Source of the DNA: Anaerocolumna sp. AGMB13025
GTDB lineage: Bacteria > Bacillota > Clostridia > Lachnospirales > Lachnospiraceae
Length of the DNA: 64,000 nt
Reading direction: 5' to 3'
NCBI RefSeq assembly: GCF_029689925.1
Contig: NZ_CP121445.1
Location: 923,001-987,000 of the forward strand
A program made the position numbers and the translations under genes. This document shows positions 27,867 through 35,492 of this stretch, piece by piece. The notes beneath the pieces were generated by a model. It worked only from the letters and a program-made list of their open reading frames with translations. It was not told where the DNA came from and ran no database searches. Within the stretch, counting starts at the first letter, position 1, and each line of letters begins with the position of its first letter.

Positions 27867-28036
27867 AAGGTTGAAAGAAAAAATAGAAAGAATGCCACAA
27901 TACATTCTTTCAAAGGTTGAAAGAAAATTAAAAAGTAGAAAGGTGCCACAATATGATTCTTTCAACCAGTGGAACTTGTTTCACATTTTTACGTGGCAGT
28001 ATCGCAAGAGGACTTGCGATACATATGGGTGTAACT
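27867..28036 (+). promoter_or_regulatory. Structured leader, family 2, copy B (before purH), with partial duplication
   Basis: Second member of the family at 2986-3092. The first 46 bp are a partial tandem copy (27867-27912). In the full copy stem 1 is GGTTGAAAGAA / TTCTTTCAACC, stem 2 TGCCAC / GTGGCA interleaved with it, and stem 3 TATCGCAAG / CTTGCGATA. Compared with copy A, stems 1 and 3 change on both sides together. It ends ATGGGTGTAACT-ATG, so GGGTG is the purH ribosome site. Confidence 0.55.
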
Positions 28037-29590
28037 ATGAGAGCATTAATCAGTGTGTCAGACAAAACAGGAATTGTAGAATTTGCAAAGGAATTAGTGT
28101 CACTGGGCATGGAGATTATTTCTACCGGCGGTACCTACAGTAAGTTAAAAGAAGCCGGTGTAGCTGCCACCGAGATATCTGAATTAACAGGATTTCCAGA
28201 ATGTCTGGACGGGCGTGTAAAAACTCTGCATCCAGTAGTACATGCTGGACTCCTTGCTATGAGAAGCAAACCAGAACATATGAAACAATTAGAGGATTTA
28301 AAGATTGAGACCATTGATATGGTAATCGTTAATTTATATCCTTTTAAATCCACCATATTAAAGGATAACGTAACCCGTGAAGAAGCAGTGGAAAATATCG
28401 ATATCGGAGGTCCCACTATGCTCCGTTCAGCCGCCAAGAACTATCAGGATGTAGCTGTAGTGGTTGATCCGGCGGATTATGACACGGTGCTGAATCAGTT
28501 AAAAACGGAGGGTAAAGTAACCTTAGATACCAAGTTTTATTTCATGCAGAAGGTGTTTATGCATACCTCTAACTATGATACCATGATTGCTGATTACTTA
28601 AAGAAACAGAGAAATGATCAGGAACTTCCGGAAACCCTTACCATGACCTTTGAAAAGGTTCAGGATATGAGATATGGTGAAAACCCTCACCAAAAAGCAG
28701 CTTTTTACCGTGAAATCGGTAAGAAAAAAGGCTCCATCACGGATGCAGTGCAGTTAAACGGCAAAGAATTGTCCTTTAATAATATTAATGATACCAACGG
28801 CGCCCTGGAACTGTTAAAGGAATTCACAGAACCTACGGTAGTAGCCTGCAAGCATGGCAATCCTTGTGGTGTAGGCAGTGCGGATAACATTTTGGATGCC
28901 TGGACAAAAGCCTTTGAAGCCGATAAAGTATCAATCTATGGCGGAATCGTAGTAGTGAACAGAGAAGTAACCTTAGAATTGGCAGAAAAAATGAAAAGCG
29001 TCTTTTTAGAAGTCATCGTAGCGCCAAGTTATGAGGAAGAAGCCCTCTTAGTACTACAGACGAAGAAAAATGTACGTGTGCTGGAATTAAAGGATATTGA
29101 AGTACCTCAGGATGAAAATGCCTATGACTTAAAGAAAGTAAACGGCGGCTTGATTGTCCAGACCATCGACAGCAAACTGTTAATAGAAGAGGAACTAAAA
29201 ACGGTAACAAACCGGGTACCTACAGATAAAGAAATGGAAGACATGTTATTTGCCTGGAGAGTGGTTAAATTTGTGAAATCTAATGGCATTGCCCTTGCCA
29301 AGGATAAACAGTCCATCGGAATCGGACCGGGACAGGTAAACCGTGTATGGTCGACGAAACAATGTATCGAGCATGCGGCTGAATTAATCAGCGAAGATGC
29401 CACAAAGGGTGCTGTACTGGCTTCGGATGCTTACTTCCCTTTTGATGATAGTGTAGAGGCTGCCCACCAGGCAGGAATTACCGCTATCATTCAGCCGGGC
29501 GGATCAATCCGAGATGAAGATTCTATTAAGAAATGCAATGAATACGGGATTGCTATGGTATTTACCGGAATGAGACATTTTAAACACTAA
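28037..29590 (+). CDS. purH: PurH, bifunctional AICAR transformylase / IMP cyclohydrolase
   Basis: 517 residues from ATG 28037; the longer frame back to 27953 only translates the leader. Residues 1-140 are the cyclohydrolase ([33 protein letters not shown]). The rest is the formyltransferase, with the [12 protein letters not shown] and [11 protein letters not shown] segments, where the K-H pair is catalytic, and a C-terminal [12 protein letters not shown]. It adds a formyl group from 10-formyl-THF to ZMP (AICAR) and closes the ring to IMP, the last two steps of purine synthesis. It stands alone, with no other pur gene next to it, behind a ZTP riboswitch and a family-2 leader, and ends before a bidirectional terminator. 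Confidence 0.96.
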   Translation: MRALISVSDKTGIVEFAKELVSLGMEIISTGGTYSKLKEAGVAATEISELTGFPECLDGRVKTLHPVVHAGLLAMRSKPEHMKQLEDLKIETIDMVIVNLYPFKSTILKDNVTREEAVENIDIGGPTMLRSAAKNYQDVAVVVDPADYDTVLNQLKTEGKVTLDTKFYFMQKVFMHTSNYDTMIADYLKKQRNDQELPETLTMTFEKVQDMRYGENPHQKAAFYREIGKKKGSITDAVQLNGKELSFNNINDTNGALELLKEFTEPTVVACKHGNPCGVGSADNILDAWTKAFEADKVSIYGGIVVVNREVTLELAEKMKSVFLEVIVAPSYEEEALLVLQTKKNVRVLELKDIEVPQDENAYDLKKVNGGLIVQTIDSKLLIEEELKTVTNRVPTDKEMEDMLFAWRVVKFVKSNGIALAKDKQSIGIGPGQVNRVWSTKQCIEHAAELISEDATKGAVLASDAYFPFDDSVEAAHQAGITAIIQPGGSIRDEDSIKKCNEYGIAMVFTGMRHFKH

Positions 29591-29722
29591 GAAAGCCGTT
29601 GTTAGGTTGTTGCAGAATTCAGTTACAAAATACGGTTGCAGGTTGATAATAAATAGTACAGTATATATTGATTAATTCGATTTTATTAGAGCTTTGTCAC
29701 CTGGTTCATTTTTTGTGAACAA

Positions 29723-29774
29723 AAAAGAGGATGTCGGCAGTTGGAGTAATCCAATCAGCAAGACATCCTCTTTT
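29723..29774. terminator. Bidirectional terminator between purH and the cold-shock gene
   Basis: AAAAGAGGATGTC pairs perfectly with GACATCCTCTTTT. A-runs and T-runs flank both sides, so it works for purH on the plus strand and for the convergent cold-shock gene. Confidence 0.85.
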
Positions 29775-29877
29775 CGTTATAACCTTTACGCATAAATCTG
29801 TATAATTAATTTAATATTATAATTGTTCTGATTATTACGTATGATCCATGATTATAACTATAGGTCAGCCGCAAAAA

Positions 29878-30078
29878 TTATAATTTGGTTACGTTAGCTG
29901 CCTGAGGTCCTTTTTCTCCATTCACAACATCAAATTGAACAGCCTGACCTTCTTCTAATACTTTAAAGCCATCCATATTCAGTGCTGAGAAATGTACGAA
30001 TACGTCATTACCCTCTTCATCAGATAAGAAACCAAACCCCTTTTTTGCATTAAACCATTTTACTGTACCCTTTTTCAT
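29878..30078 (-). CDS. Cold-shock domain protein (CspA family)
   Basis: 66 residues, a single five-stranded OB fold. RNP1 is KGFGFLSDE and RNP2 is VFVHFSAL, the aromatic faces that bind single-stranded RNA and DNA. The C-terminal [12 protein letters not shown] ending is typical. These proteins melt RNA structure during cold or growth transitions. AGGAGG lies eight bases before the ATG on the minus strand. The gene is monocistronic between terminators. The 288 bp upstream (30079-30366) are AT-rich and may hold a long cold-shock leader, but I see no specific element. Confidence 0.96.
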   Translation of the reverse strand: MKKGTVKWFNAKKGFGFLSDEEGNDVFVHFSALNMDGFKVLEEGQAVQFDVVNGEKGPQAANVTKL

Positions 30079-30366
30079 AATTGCCTCCTAGTGCGTTAAA
30101 AAATTAAATCATACCATAATTAGTGATGATAGACTAAATTTACCACAAAAGGTATTAAATGTCAATCTTTGGAGCGCTTACAAGTGACCAAATTTACAGA
30201 TATTTTTTAGTATATTTGCCTTATTTTTCATCAAAATATTAAATAAGGATTCAAATTTTATTTTTTAATCTAATTTTAATAATTATATAAGCCAAGTTTA
30301 ATTTAATAGCCATATGATAGTATTAAGCAGACTATAAAATTAAGGAAAAACGAAGGAGGGTTAGAG

Positions 30367-30930
30367 ATGCTCATACTATATCAGATAAGTTTTTTTATCG
30401 GAGTGGCTCTTGCAATACTAGCTTTTCTCCTGGGAAATCGCTTGGATGCTGTAATGGACGGTTTGAAATCCGAATTTTTTGGAGATAAGGTATCGTTGCC
30501 TTTAAGCTCTATCTTAATAGAATTATTTTTAATCAGTTTTGGCGGAACCGGGTGGACACTTCTGGCGGTAAGAGCAGCGCTGCCCATTCCAGTGATACTT
30601 ATTGTTGCAGCTGCCACCGGTTTGGTTATATGCTTTTTGGCTTACCGGCTGGTGCTTAAACCCTTAGAAAAAGTCAAAAATGCGGCTTTTCCAGGCGCAG
30701 AAGATTTAGTAGGACTCCAGGCAACAGTTTCACAAACAATCCAAACTGGAGAATCTGGGGAAATCCGATATATTATTAATGGAAAAAGTATAGCTTCACC
30801 TGCCAGAGCAACCAACGGCGGTGATATTATGGAAGGTAAAACAGTGGCAATTTGCTGGATTGAAGACAGTATCTTTTATGTGACAAATTCAGAAGACCAA
30901 GGGATTAAGACAGTTCAAGAAATACGATGA
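30367..30930 (+). CDS. NfeD-like membrane protein
   Basis: 187 residues. About three membrane helices (near 4-24, 47-70 and 76-98) are followed by a soluble domain of about 75 residues. In it, LVGLQATVSQTIQTGESGEIRY and GKTVAICWIEDSIFYV form the OB fold of NfeD proteins. NfeD partners usually lie beside a flotillin/SPFH gene (FloA); none is adjacent here, so it would be a solitary member. AGGAGGG precedes the ATG. A bidirectional terminator follows. Role at membrane microdomains is known only for relatives. Confidence 0.65.
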   Translation: MLILYQISFFIGVALAILAFLLGNRLDAVMDGLKSEFFGDKVSLPLSSILIELFLISFGGTGWTLLAVRAALPIPVILIVAAATGLVICFLAYRLVLKPLEKVKNAAFPGAEDLVGLQATVSQTIQTGESGEIRYIINGKSIASPARATNGGDIMEGKTVAICWIEDSIFYVTNSEDQGIKTVQEIR

Positions 30931-30950
30931 GGAACGAGTTTTTAAATATC

Positions 30951-30986
30951 AAAAAAACTGTCAGATTAATACCTGACAGTTTTTTT
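30951..30986. terminator. Bidirectional terminator
   Basis: AAAAAAACTGTCAG and CTGACAGTTTTTTT form a perfect stem with A/T runs on both flanks, between convergent genes. Confidence 0.9.
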
Positions 30987-30994
30987 GTTCCCTA

Positions 30995-31657
30995 TTAATT
31001 AGTACCGGATTTTTCCGGTTCAGTACTTGTATTTGTGTCTTTTTCAACTACTGTTACTTTACACATATCATATTTACCATTGCTGATTGATGCGAATACA
31101 TAGGTAACGCCAGCAGATTTAGCTGTTATTCTTCCACCAATACTAACATTGGCTATCGTAGAATCGTTGCTGGAGAATTTAGCTTCTTCCACCGTATTAT
31201 TTGGCTTTAAAATTGCAGTTAACGTAGTCTTATCACCAACTGTCAGAGTAATATCTGTTTTAGTCAAAATAATACTGATTGCCGGAGGCCCTACGGTTAC
31301 CTCGCAGTTTAGAGTAGCAATTGTTTTAAGTCCGGCTTTAACTGTCACAGTAATAACTGCTGTTCCATAATCAACCGCGGTAATGGTACCCTTATCATCA
31401 ACGGTAGCGACTGAGGCAGTATCTGACTTGTACGACACTTTATTGGTGTCTGAAATATTATATAACTTCAGATCAAAAGTAGTATCTTTTACAAGGGATT
31501 TACTGCTGACATTTAACTTAATGTCAGTCTGTTCAGTATCCACAGAGGATGCTTCGGCAATAATGCTATTGCCGGCAATGGGAATTGGTATGATCACAGT
31601 GAAGAATAAATACAAGCCAAGTGCCAAAAGACACTTTTTAAATAAAGATTTTTTCAT
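30995..31657 (-). CDS. Secreted bacterial Ig-like (Big2) domain protein
   Basis: 220 residues from the ATG at 31657, which has GGAGG eight bases upstream; the longer frame to 31741 lacks one. Signal peptide about 1-36 (KKSLFKKCLLALGLYLFF... AEASS). Two Big2-type Ig modules follow: one ending VDDKGTITAVDYGTAVITV (about residues 45-125) and one with SIGGRITAKSAGVTYVFA (about 130-205), each with the usual xxGxITAxxxG turn. The tail is Thr/Glu-rich. No sortase or membrane anchor is visible at the C-terminus. Probably an extracellular or wall-associated adhesion-type protein; ligand unknown. Confidence 0.75.
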   Translation of the reverse strand: MKKSLFKKCLLALGLYLFFTVIIPIPIAGNSIIAEASSVDTEQTDIKLNVSSKSLVKDTTFDLKLYNISDTNKVSYKSDTASVATVDDKGTITAVDYGTAVITVTVKAGLKTIATLNCEVTVGPPAISIILTKTDITLTVGDKTTLTAILKPNNTVEEAKFSSNDSTIANVSIGGRITAKSAGVTYVFASISNGKYDMCKVTVVEKDTNTSTEPEKSGTN

Positions 31658-31955
31658 GGCGTTGTCCTCCAAATCGTCATTCTTCCCCAGGCTGTCTGCA
31701 AATGCAAACTTAATAGTAAAAAAAGAATTTTTCACACCCACCTATCATAAAATTACTATAATACTAGTTTTTGTCAGAAACATGGCAAAATCTTAAAAAA
31801 AACGTAAGAATTTAAGGAGAATTTTAATATATATTGTGCCATTTACTCTTGTTTTTAACCTGTAAAATGGGCTATAATAAGTATTGACGTATGTCAAAAT
31901 AAAATATAAAATGATAAAATTTTTATTGTTATAAATTTAATCGGAGGAAGACACC

Positions 31956-32648
31956 ATGCAATATATATTAATTGCCGATGACAATCATGATATTACAGAT
32001 GTGCTATCTACATATTCAAAAAAGGAAGGACTGGAACCGATCATTGCTTATGACGGAGAAGAAGCTTTTCGTTTATTTGAACAGCATAATCCAGTCGCTG
32101 TGCTGCTAGATGTTATGATGCCAAAAGAAGATGGGTATGAAGTATGCCGTAAGATTCGGGCAAAATCTAATGTGCCGGTTATTTTAATAACAGCCAGAGG
32201 CGAAGATTTTGAACGTATTATGGGACTGGACATTGGTGCCGATGATTATATAGTAAAACCCTTTAGTCCAAGTGAAGTAATGGCCAGGGTAAGAGCGGTA
32301 CTAAGACGTATGACCAGGACAGAAAAGGATATAAAGAGCGGGAATATTATATCTCTTTGTGATATGATTATTAATTTAGACGAATATACCCTACATATTA
32401 ATGGTTCAAAAATGTCCTTGACGAAAAAGGAAATCGAAACGATGTGGACGCTTGCTAAAAACCCCAACAAGGTATTTACCAGGGATAATCTGCTGGATAG
32501 TTTATGGGGATTTGATTATTTCGGTGACAGCAGGACAGTTGATTCCCATATTAAACGTCTTAGGGCAAAACTTGATACCGTAGATCATCCGGACTGGAAT
32601 ATAAAGACCATCTGGGGTGTCGGTTATAAATTTGAGATTGCGGAATAA
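31956..32648 (+). CDS. OmpR-family response regulator
   Basis: 230 residues. Receiver domain with D8-D9, phospho-acceptor D52 (LLDVMMPKEDG) and lysine in IVKPFSPSE. Winged-helix domain from about residue 130 (SLTKKEIETMWTLAKNPNKV, then SRTVDSHIKRLRAKL, ending WGVGYKFE). The sequence is closest in feel to the VanR/BceR-like group, but the target is unknown. GGAGG precedes the ATG. It is paired with the kinase that starts 200 bp downstream; a terminator-like hairpin lies between them. Confidence 0.9.
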   Translation: MQYILIADDNHDITDVLSTYSKKEGLEPIIAYDGEEAFRLFEQHNPVAVLLDVMMPKEDGYEVCRKIRAKSNVPVILITARGEDFERIMGLDIGADDYIVKPFSPSEVMARVRAVLRRMTRTEKDIKSGNIISLCDMIINLDEYTLHINGSKMSLTKKEIETMWTLAKNPNKVFTRDNLLDSLWGFDYFGDSRTVDSHIKRLRAKLDTVDHPDWNIKTIWGVGYKFEIAE

Positions 32649-32708
32649 TTAAGGGCTTGTACGAAAAGACATAGCTATTCCGGGCAACTTAGGCTATATA
32701 TCATTTCT

Positions 32709-32734
32709 AAAGAAACTGCCTCGCAGTTTCTTTT
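32709..32734 (+). terminator. Terminator-like hairpin between regulator and kinase
   Basis: AAAGAAACTGC-CTC-GCAGTTTCTTTT is a perfect stem with a T-rich end. A second perfect hairpin (ATATCAG-AATAT-CTGATAT, 32769-32787) follows without a T-run. Such an arrangement would lower kinase expression relative to the regulator. Confidence 0.65.
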
Positions 32735-32848
32735 AGGTTAGGTTATGGCAGGTAAAGAACTAAGTCAAATATCAGAATATCTGATATATATGGTTTTGGA
32801 TACGATCTGATGGTTTGGCTAAAAATATGTTAAGCAGTGGGTATTAAG

Positions 32849-34336
32849 ATGGATAAGAAGAGTAAGGGCAGGACACCAGGCCGGCTGTTTTTGAAAGTAT
32901 ACATAAATTACGCGATTGTGCTGACTGTGTTGGCAGTCTTAATAGGGCTTATCTTTTTAAATCTGTATAAGACCAAAACAATTGACAATTACAAGTATAA
33001 GCTGAGAAATCAGGCTACCAGTATATCTTCCCAATTATCGAAAATGATTAGCGATGGTCAAGAGGAAAATTATATTGAAGATTTGGAGATATTAGAGAAA
33101 CTAGATCCGGATAAACCGGATATCTGGACCATATCCAATCCCCAAGCGGCCCATCCTCTGGATAAGAATTTAGCGAATGTTAATCTGGATGATGTTAAGC
33201 TGTCCCAGGACTGTATTGATGTCATCAATGCAGCATTTCAGAACCAGATTATGTATGCCAGTGGTTATTATGAAGAATTAGGCGGTGAATCTGCTATTCT
33301 TGGTATGCCGGTAATCATTAACGGGGAAGTAATTGGTGCTATTTTTTTGAGGTCCGAGATAAAAGAGCAGGTTGAAATTATACAAAACAGTATGTACCTA
33401 ATATTCTTAAGCGTTGGTGTTGCACTGTTAATATCCTTTATCATTGCAATTTTATTTGCAAGAGGTCTATCCAATCCTATCACCAAGATGAGAAATACGG
33501 CTCTGGAACTTGCGGGCGGCAAATATGAAAGCAAGACGGAAATCACCAGGAGGGATGAACTGGGGGATTTGGCACAGACCATTGACATACTAGCTGATGA
33601 ATTAAAGGAAAATGAAATAGAGCGGCAGAACAGGGAACAGGTCCGGGTGGATTTCTTTGCTAATGTATCCCATGAGCTCAGGACCCCTATTACGGTAATC
33701 CGGGCTTACGCGGAGTCATTGGTAGACGGTGTTATTACTGATGAAGAAAAGATGAATCAGTATCATGAGAGAATGCTAATGGAATGCAAGGGTATGGAGC
33801 GCCTGGTCGGAGATTTGTTAGTGCTGTCTAAAATGCAGAATCCGGATTTTGTTGTGGAAAAAGAACCCGTCAATATTAGTCAGGTATTTGATGATTTAAT
33901 CCGAAGCGTACACGCCATCAGTTCTGAAAAAAATATAACCCTTGAAATTAAAAAAGACCGTCCGGTTTATATGATGATGGGCGATTACGACCGCTTAAGA
34001 CAGATGTTCCTTATTATTTTAGATAACGCCATTAAATTCTCAAATGAAAATTCTGTCATACACATAAATTTATCGAAGCTGGACAAACTAGTAATATCAA
34101 TTCGGGATGAAGGCATTGGAATTTCAGCCGAAGATTTACCAAGCATTTTCGACAAATTCTATAAATCCAAATTAAAACAAAATGAGCAGGGTTCCGGTCT
34201 TGGACTTGCAATCTCAAAGCAAATTGCCTTAAAACACAATGGTACGATTGAGGTTAACAGTACCCTTGGTGCTGGCACAGAATTTGTATTTACCTTCCAA
34301 TGTTTGGAGGAATATGTAGAAGAGTTAGACATTTAG
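32849..34336 (+). CDS. Sensor histidine kinase
   Basis: 495 residues from ATG 32849 (GTG 32837 is an alternative; AGTGGG is a weak ribosome site). First membrane helix near 20-40, an extracytoplasmic sensor of about 130 residues, second helix near 177-200, HAMP (about 200-255), HisKA with H275 in ANVSHELRTPIT, and an ATPase domain with LDNAIKFS, DEGIGI, FDKFYKS and GSGLGLAIS. Together with the response regulator upstream it forms a two-component system; the stimulus is unknown. It is followed by the promoter of the probable 6S RNA. Confidence 0.9.
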   Translation: MDKKSKGRTPGRLFLKVYINYAIVLTVLAVLIGLIFLNLYKTKTIDNYKYKLRNQATSISSQLSKMISDGQEENYIEDLEILEKLDPDKPDIWTISNPQAAHPLDKNLANVNLDDVKLSQDCIDVINAAFQNQIMYASGYYEELGGESAILGMPVIINGEVIGAIFLRSEIKEQVEIIQNSMYLIFLSVGVALLISFIIAILFARGLSNPITKMRNTALELAGGKYESKTEITRRDELGDLAQTIDILADELKENEIERQNREQVRVDFFANVSHELRTPITVIRAYAESLVDGVITDEEKMNQYHERMLMECKGMERLVGDLLVLSKMQNPDFVVEKEPVNISQVFDDLIRSVHAISSEKNITLEIKKDRPVYMMMGDYDRLRQMFLIILDNAIKFSNENSVIHINLSKLDKLVISIRDEGIGISAEDLPSIFDKFYKSKLKQNEQGSGLGLAISKQIALKHNGTIEVNSTLGAGTEFVFTFQCLEEYVEELDI

Positions 34337-34358
34337 TGCTAATTATGTCATAAAGAAC

Positions 34359-34387
34359 TTGAAAAATCCATTATGGTAATGTATAAT
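34359..34387 (+). promoter_or_regulatory. Consensus sigma-A promoter for the 6S-like RNA
   Basis: TTGAAA (34359-34364) and TATAAT (34382-34387) are exactly 17 bp apart. The expected transcript start is near 34394. It is the strongest promoter I see in the window. Confidence 0.85.
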
Positions 34388-34393
34388 AAAGTC

Positions 34394-34614
34394 ACAAGAA
34401 GTTCCTGGGATGTACGACACTCCTGTTATTTTGAACCTACATGATATAATATGGGATTCCTACATCCGTAAGATTATGTCAGGCCACCGTTTGCAGTGGA
34501 AGACAGAGGCTTATGTGCGGAAACCCACCTAGCTTTGCTAGGAGTCAAAATACAGGAAACGGCGTTTCGGGTACATGAACAAAAGATGAAGGGCAGCTTT
34601 AGCTGCCTTTTTTT
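34394..34614 (+). ncRNA. ssrS: Probable 6S RNA
   Basis: A gene-free transcript between a consensus promoter and a strong terminator. TCCTGTTATTTTG (34421-34433) pairs with CAAAATACAGGA (34546-34557), closing a long rod with an open central region containing GAACC and GGGATTCCT. This is the layout of Firmicute 6S RNA, which binds the housekeeping RNA polymerase by mimicking an open promoter. GTGCGGAAACCCACC and GGAAACGGCGTTTCGGGTAC also recall 6S sequences of Clostridia. Assigned by structure and memory only; a covariance search would settle it. Confidence 0.62.
34592..34614 (+). terminator. Terminator of the 6S-like RNA
   Basis: GGCAGC-TTTA-GCTGCC followed by seven T. Confidence 0.9.
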
Positions 34615-34650
34615 ACTGAATAGACGAGTAAAGTTCGTCAGCAGATGGGA

Positions 34651-34866
34651 GTTAGGTTGAAAAAACAAGAGAAGTTTTTTGGGCATCCTGATTTGTATGT
34701 GTGCTAAAGCACACAGATGGGAGTTAGGTTGAAAAAACAAGAACAGTTTTTTCAATATCCTGATTTGCATGTGTGCAAAAGCACACAGATGGGAGTTAGG
34801 TTGAAAAAACAGGAACAGTTTTTTCAACATCCTGATTTGCATGTGTGCTAAAGCACACAGATGGGA
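34651..34866 (+). repeat. Three tandem 72-bp family-1 leader units before nadE
   Basis: Units start at 34651, 34723 and 34795, each from GTTAGGTTGA to GATGGGAG, with few differences. Upstream, GACGA / TCGTC followed by AGCAGATGGGAG (34622-34650) looks like the 3' end of a fourth, diverged unit. Each unit has two stems and its own GATGGGAG; only the last one is next to a start codon (34874). Single units precede GH30 and phoP. Confidence 0.9.
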
Positions 34867-35377
34867 GTTTTATATGAAACATGGATTTGTTAAAGTTGCT
34901 GCAGCTACCCCAAGGATACAGGTAGCAAACTGTATTTATAATGCGGATAGAATCATCGAACTAATTGAACAGGCGGAAAAAGATCAGGTAAAAGTACTTG
35001 CCCTGCCGGAATTATGCCTTACCGGATATACCTGCGGAGAACTTTTTTTACAGGATACCCTGTTAAATAGTGCTGCTGCTCAGCTTGCACGAATCGAAGC
35101 GTACACTGCCGGTAAAGAGGTTTTGGTTACTCTTGGGGTGCCAATCACTACAGAAGGCAAACTTTATAATACGGCAGCAGTGATACAAAACGGTCAGCTC
35201 CTTGGTTTTGTTCCAAAGAAAAACCTGCCGAACTATTCTGAATTTTATGAGGCAAGATATTTTAACGCCGGTCATGAAAAGGTGGAATACATTAATTTTA
35301 ATGGGAAGAAAGTTCCGCTTGGAACGAATCTTTTGTTTCGATGCTTAAATATGCTGTCTTTAACAATCGGTATTGAA

Positions 35378-35383
35378 ATCTGC
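35378..35383. repeat. Left core of the element (attL), ATCTGC
   Basis: Six bases shared with 46430-46435 and containing the catalytic-cysteine codon of nadE. They are the expected strand-exchange overlap for tyrosine recombinases. Confidence 0.8.
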
Positions 35384-35409
35384 ATATGGTACATTTTAAA
35401 TATGTTCAA
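35384..35409. repeat. Left terminal inverted repeat of the element
   Basis: Begins ATATGGTACATTTTAAATAT. It matches the reverse complement of 46404-46429 at 21 of 26 positions, including blocks TATG, ACATTT, AAATATGT and CAA. In the circular form both arms would flank the core directly. Confidence 0.85.
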
Positions 35410-35492
35410 TAATTATATATATAATATGAATAAATATAGCTATAGATGATGAACACATTTTTATATCAGTCATGAAGAAAAGGAGTATAAAT

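Larger units (their letters stand above)
34874..35449 (+). pseudogene. nadE: 5' part of the host NAD synthetase gene, interrupted by the mobile element
   Basis: The first 170 codons encode the start of the nitrilase-type glutaminase domain of glutamine-dependent NAD synthetase. Glu46 (LALPELCLTGY) and the lysine of VPKKNLPNY are present, and codon 170 (TGC, 35381-35383) is the catalytic cysteine of GIEIC. After that the frame runs into the element and stops after 21 unrelated codons. The continuation EDLWVPLPP lies at 46436. Start chosen by GGGAG of the leader, six bases before the ATG. The fragment lacks the synthetase domain and cannot make NAD. Its promoter and reading direction lead straight into the element's own nadE, whose start is 43 bp after this stop. 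Confidence 0.93.

Noticed and set aside
27953..28036. Extended N-terminus of PurH
   Set aside because: These codons translate the structured leader; PurH homologs begin near [12 protein letters not shown].
30995..31741. Longer start for the Big2 protein at 31741
   Set aside because: The extra 28 residues have no ribosome site and displace the signal peptide; ATG 31657 has a good GGAGG.
34474..34842. 122-residue minus-strand ORF with internal repeats
   Set aside because: It is only the reverse reading of the tandem leader units and of the 6S-like RNA.
35410..35492. Separate short gene at the end of the truncated nadE frame
   Set aside because: The 21 extra codons are just read-through into the AT-rich element end.
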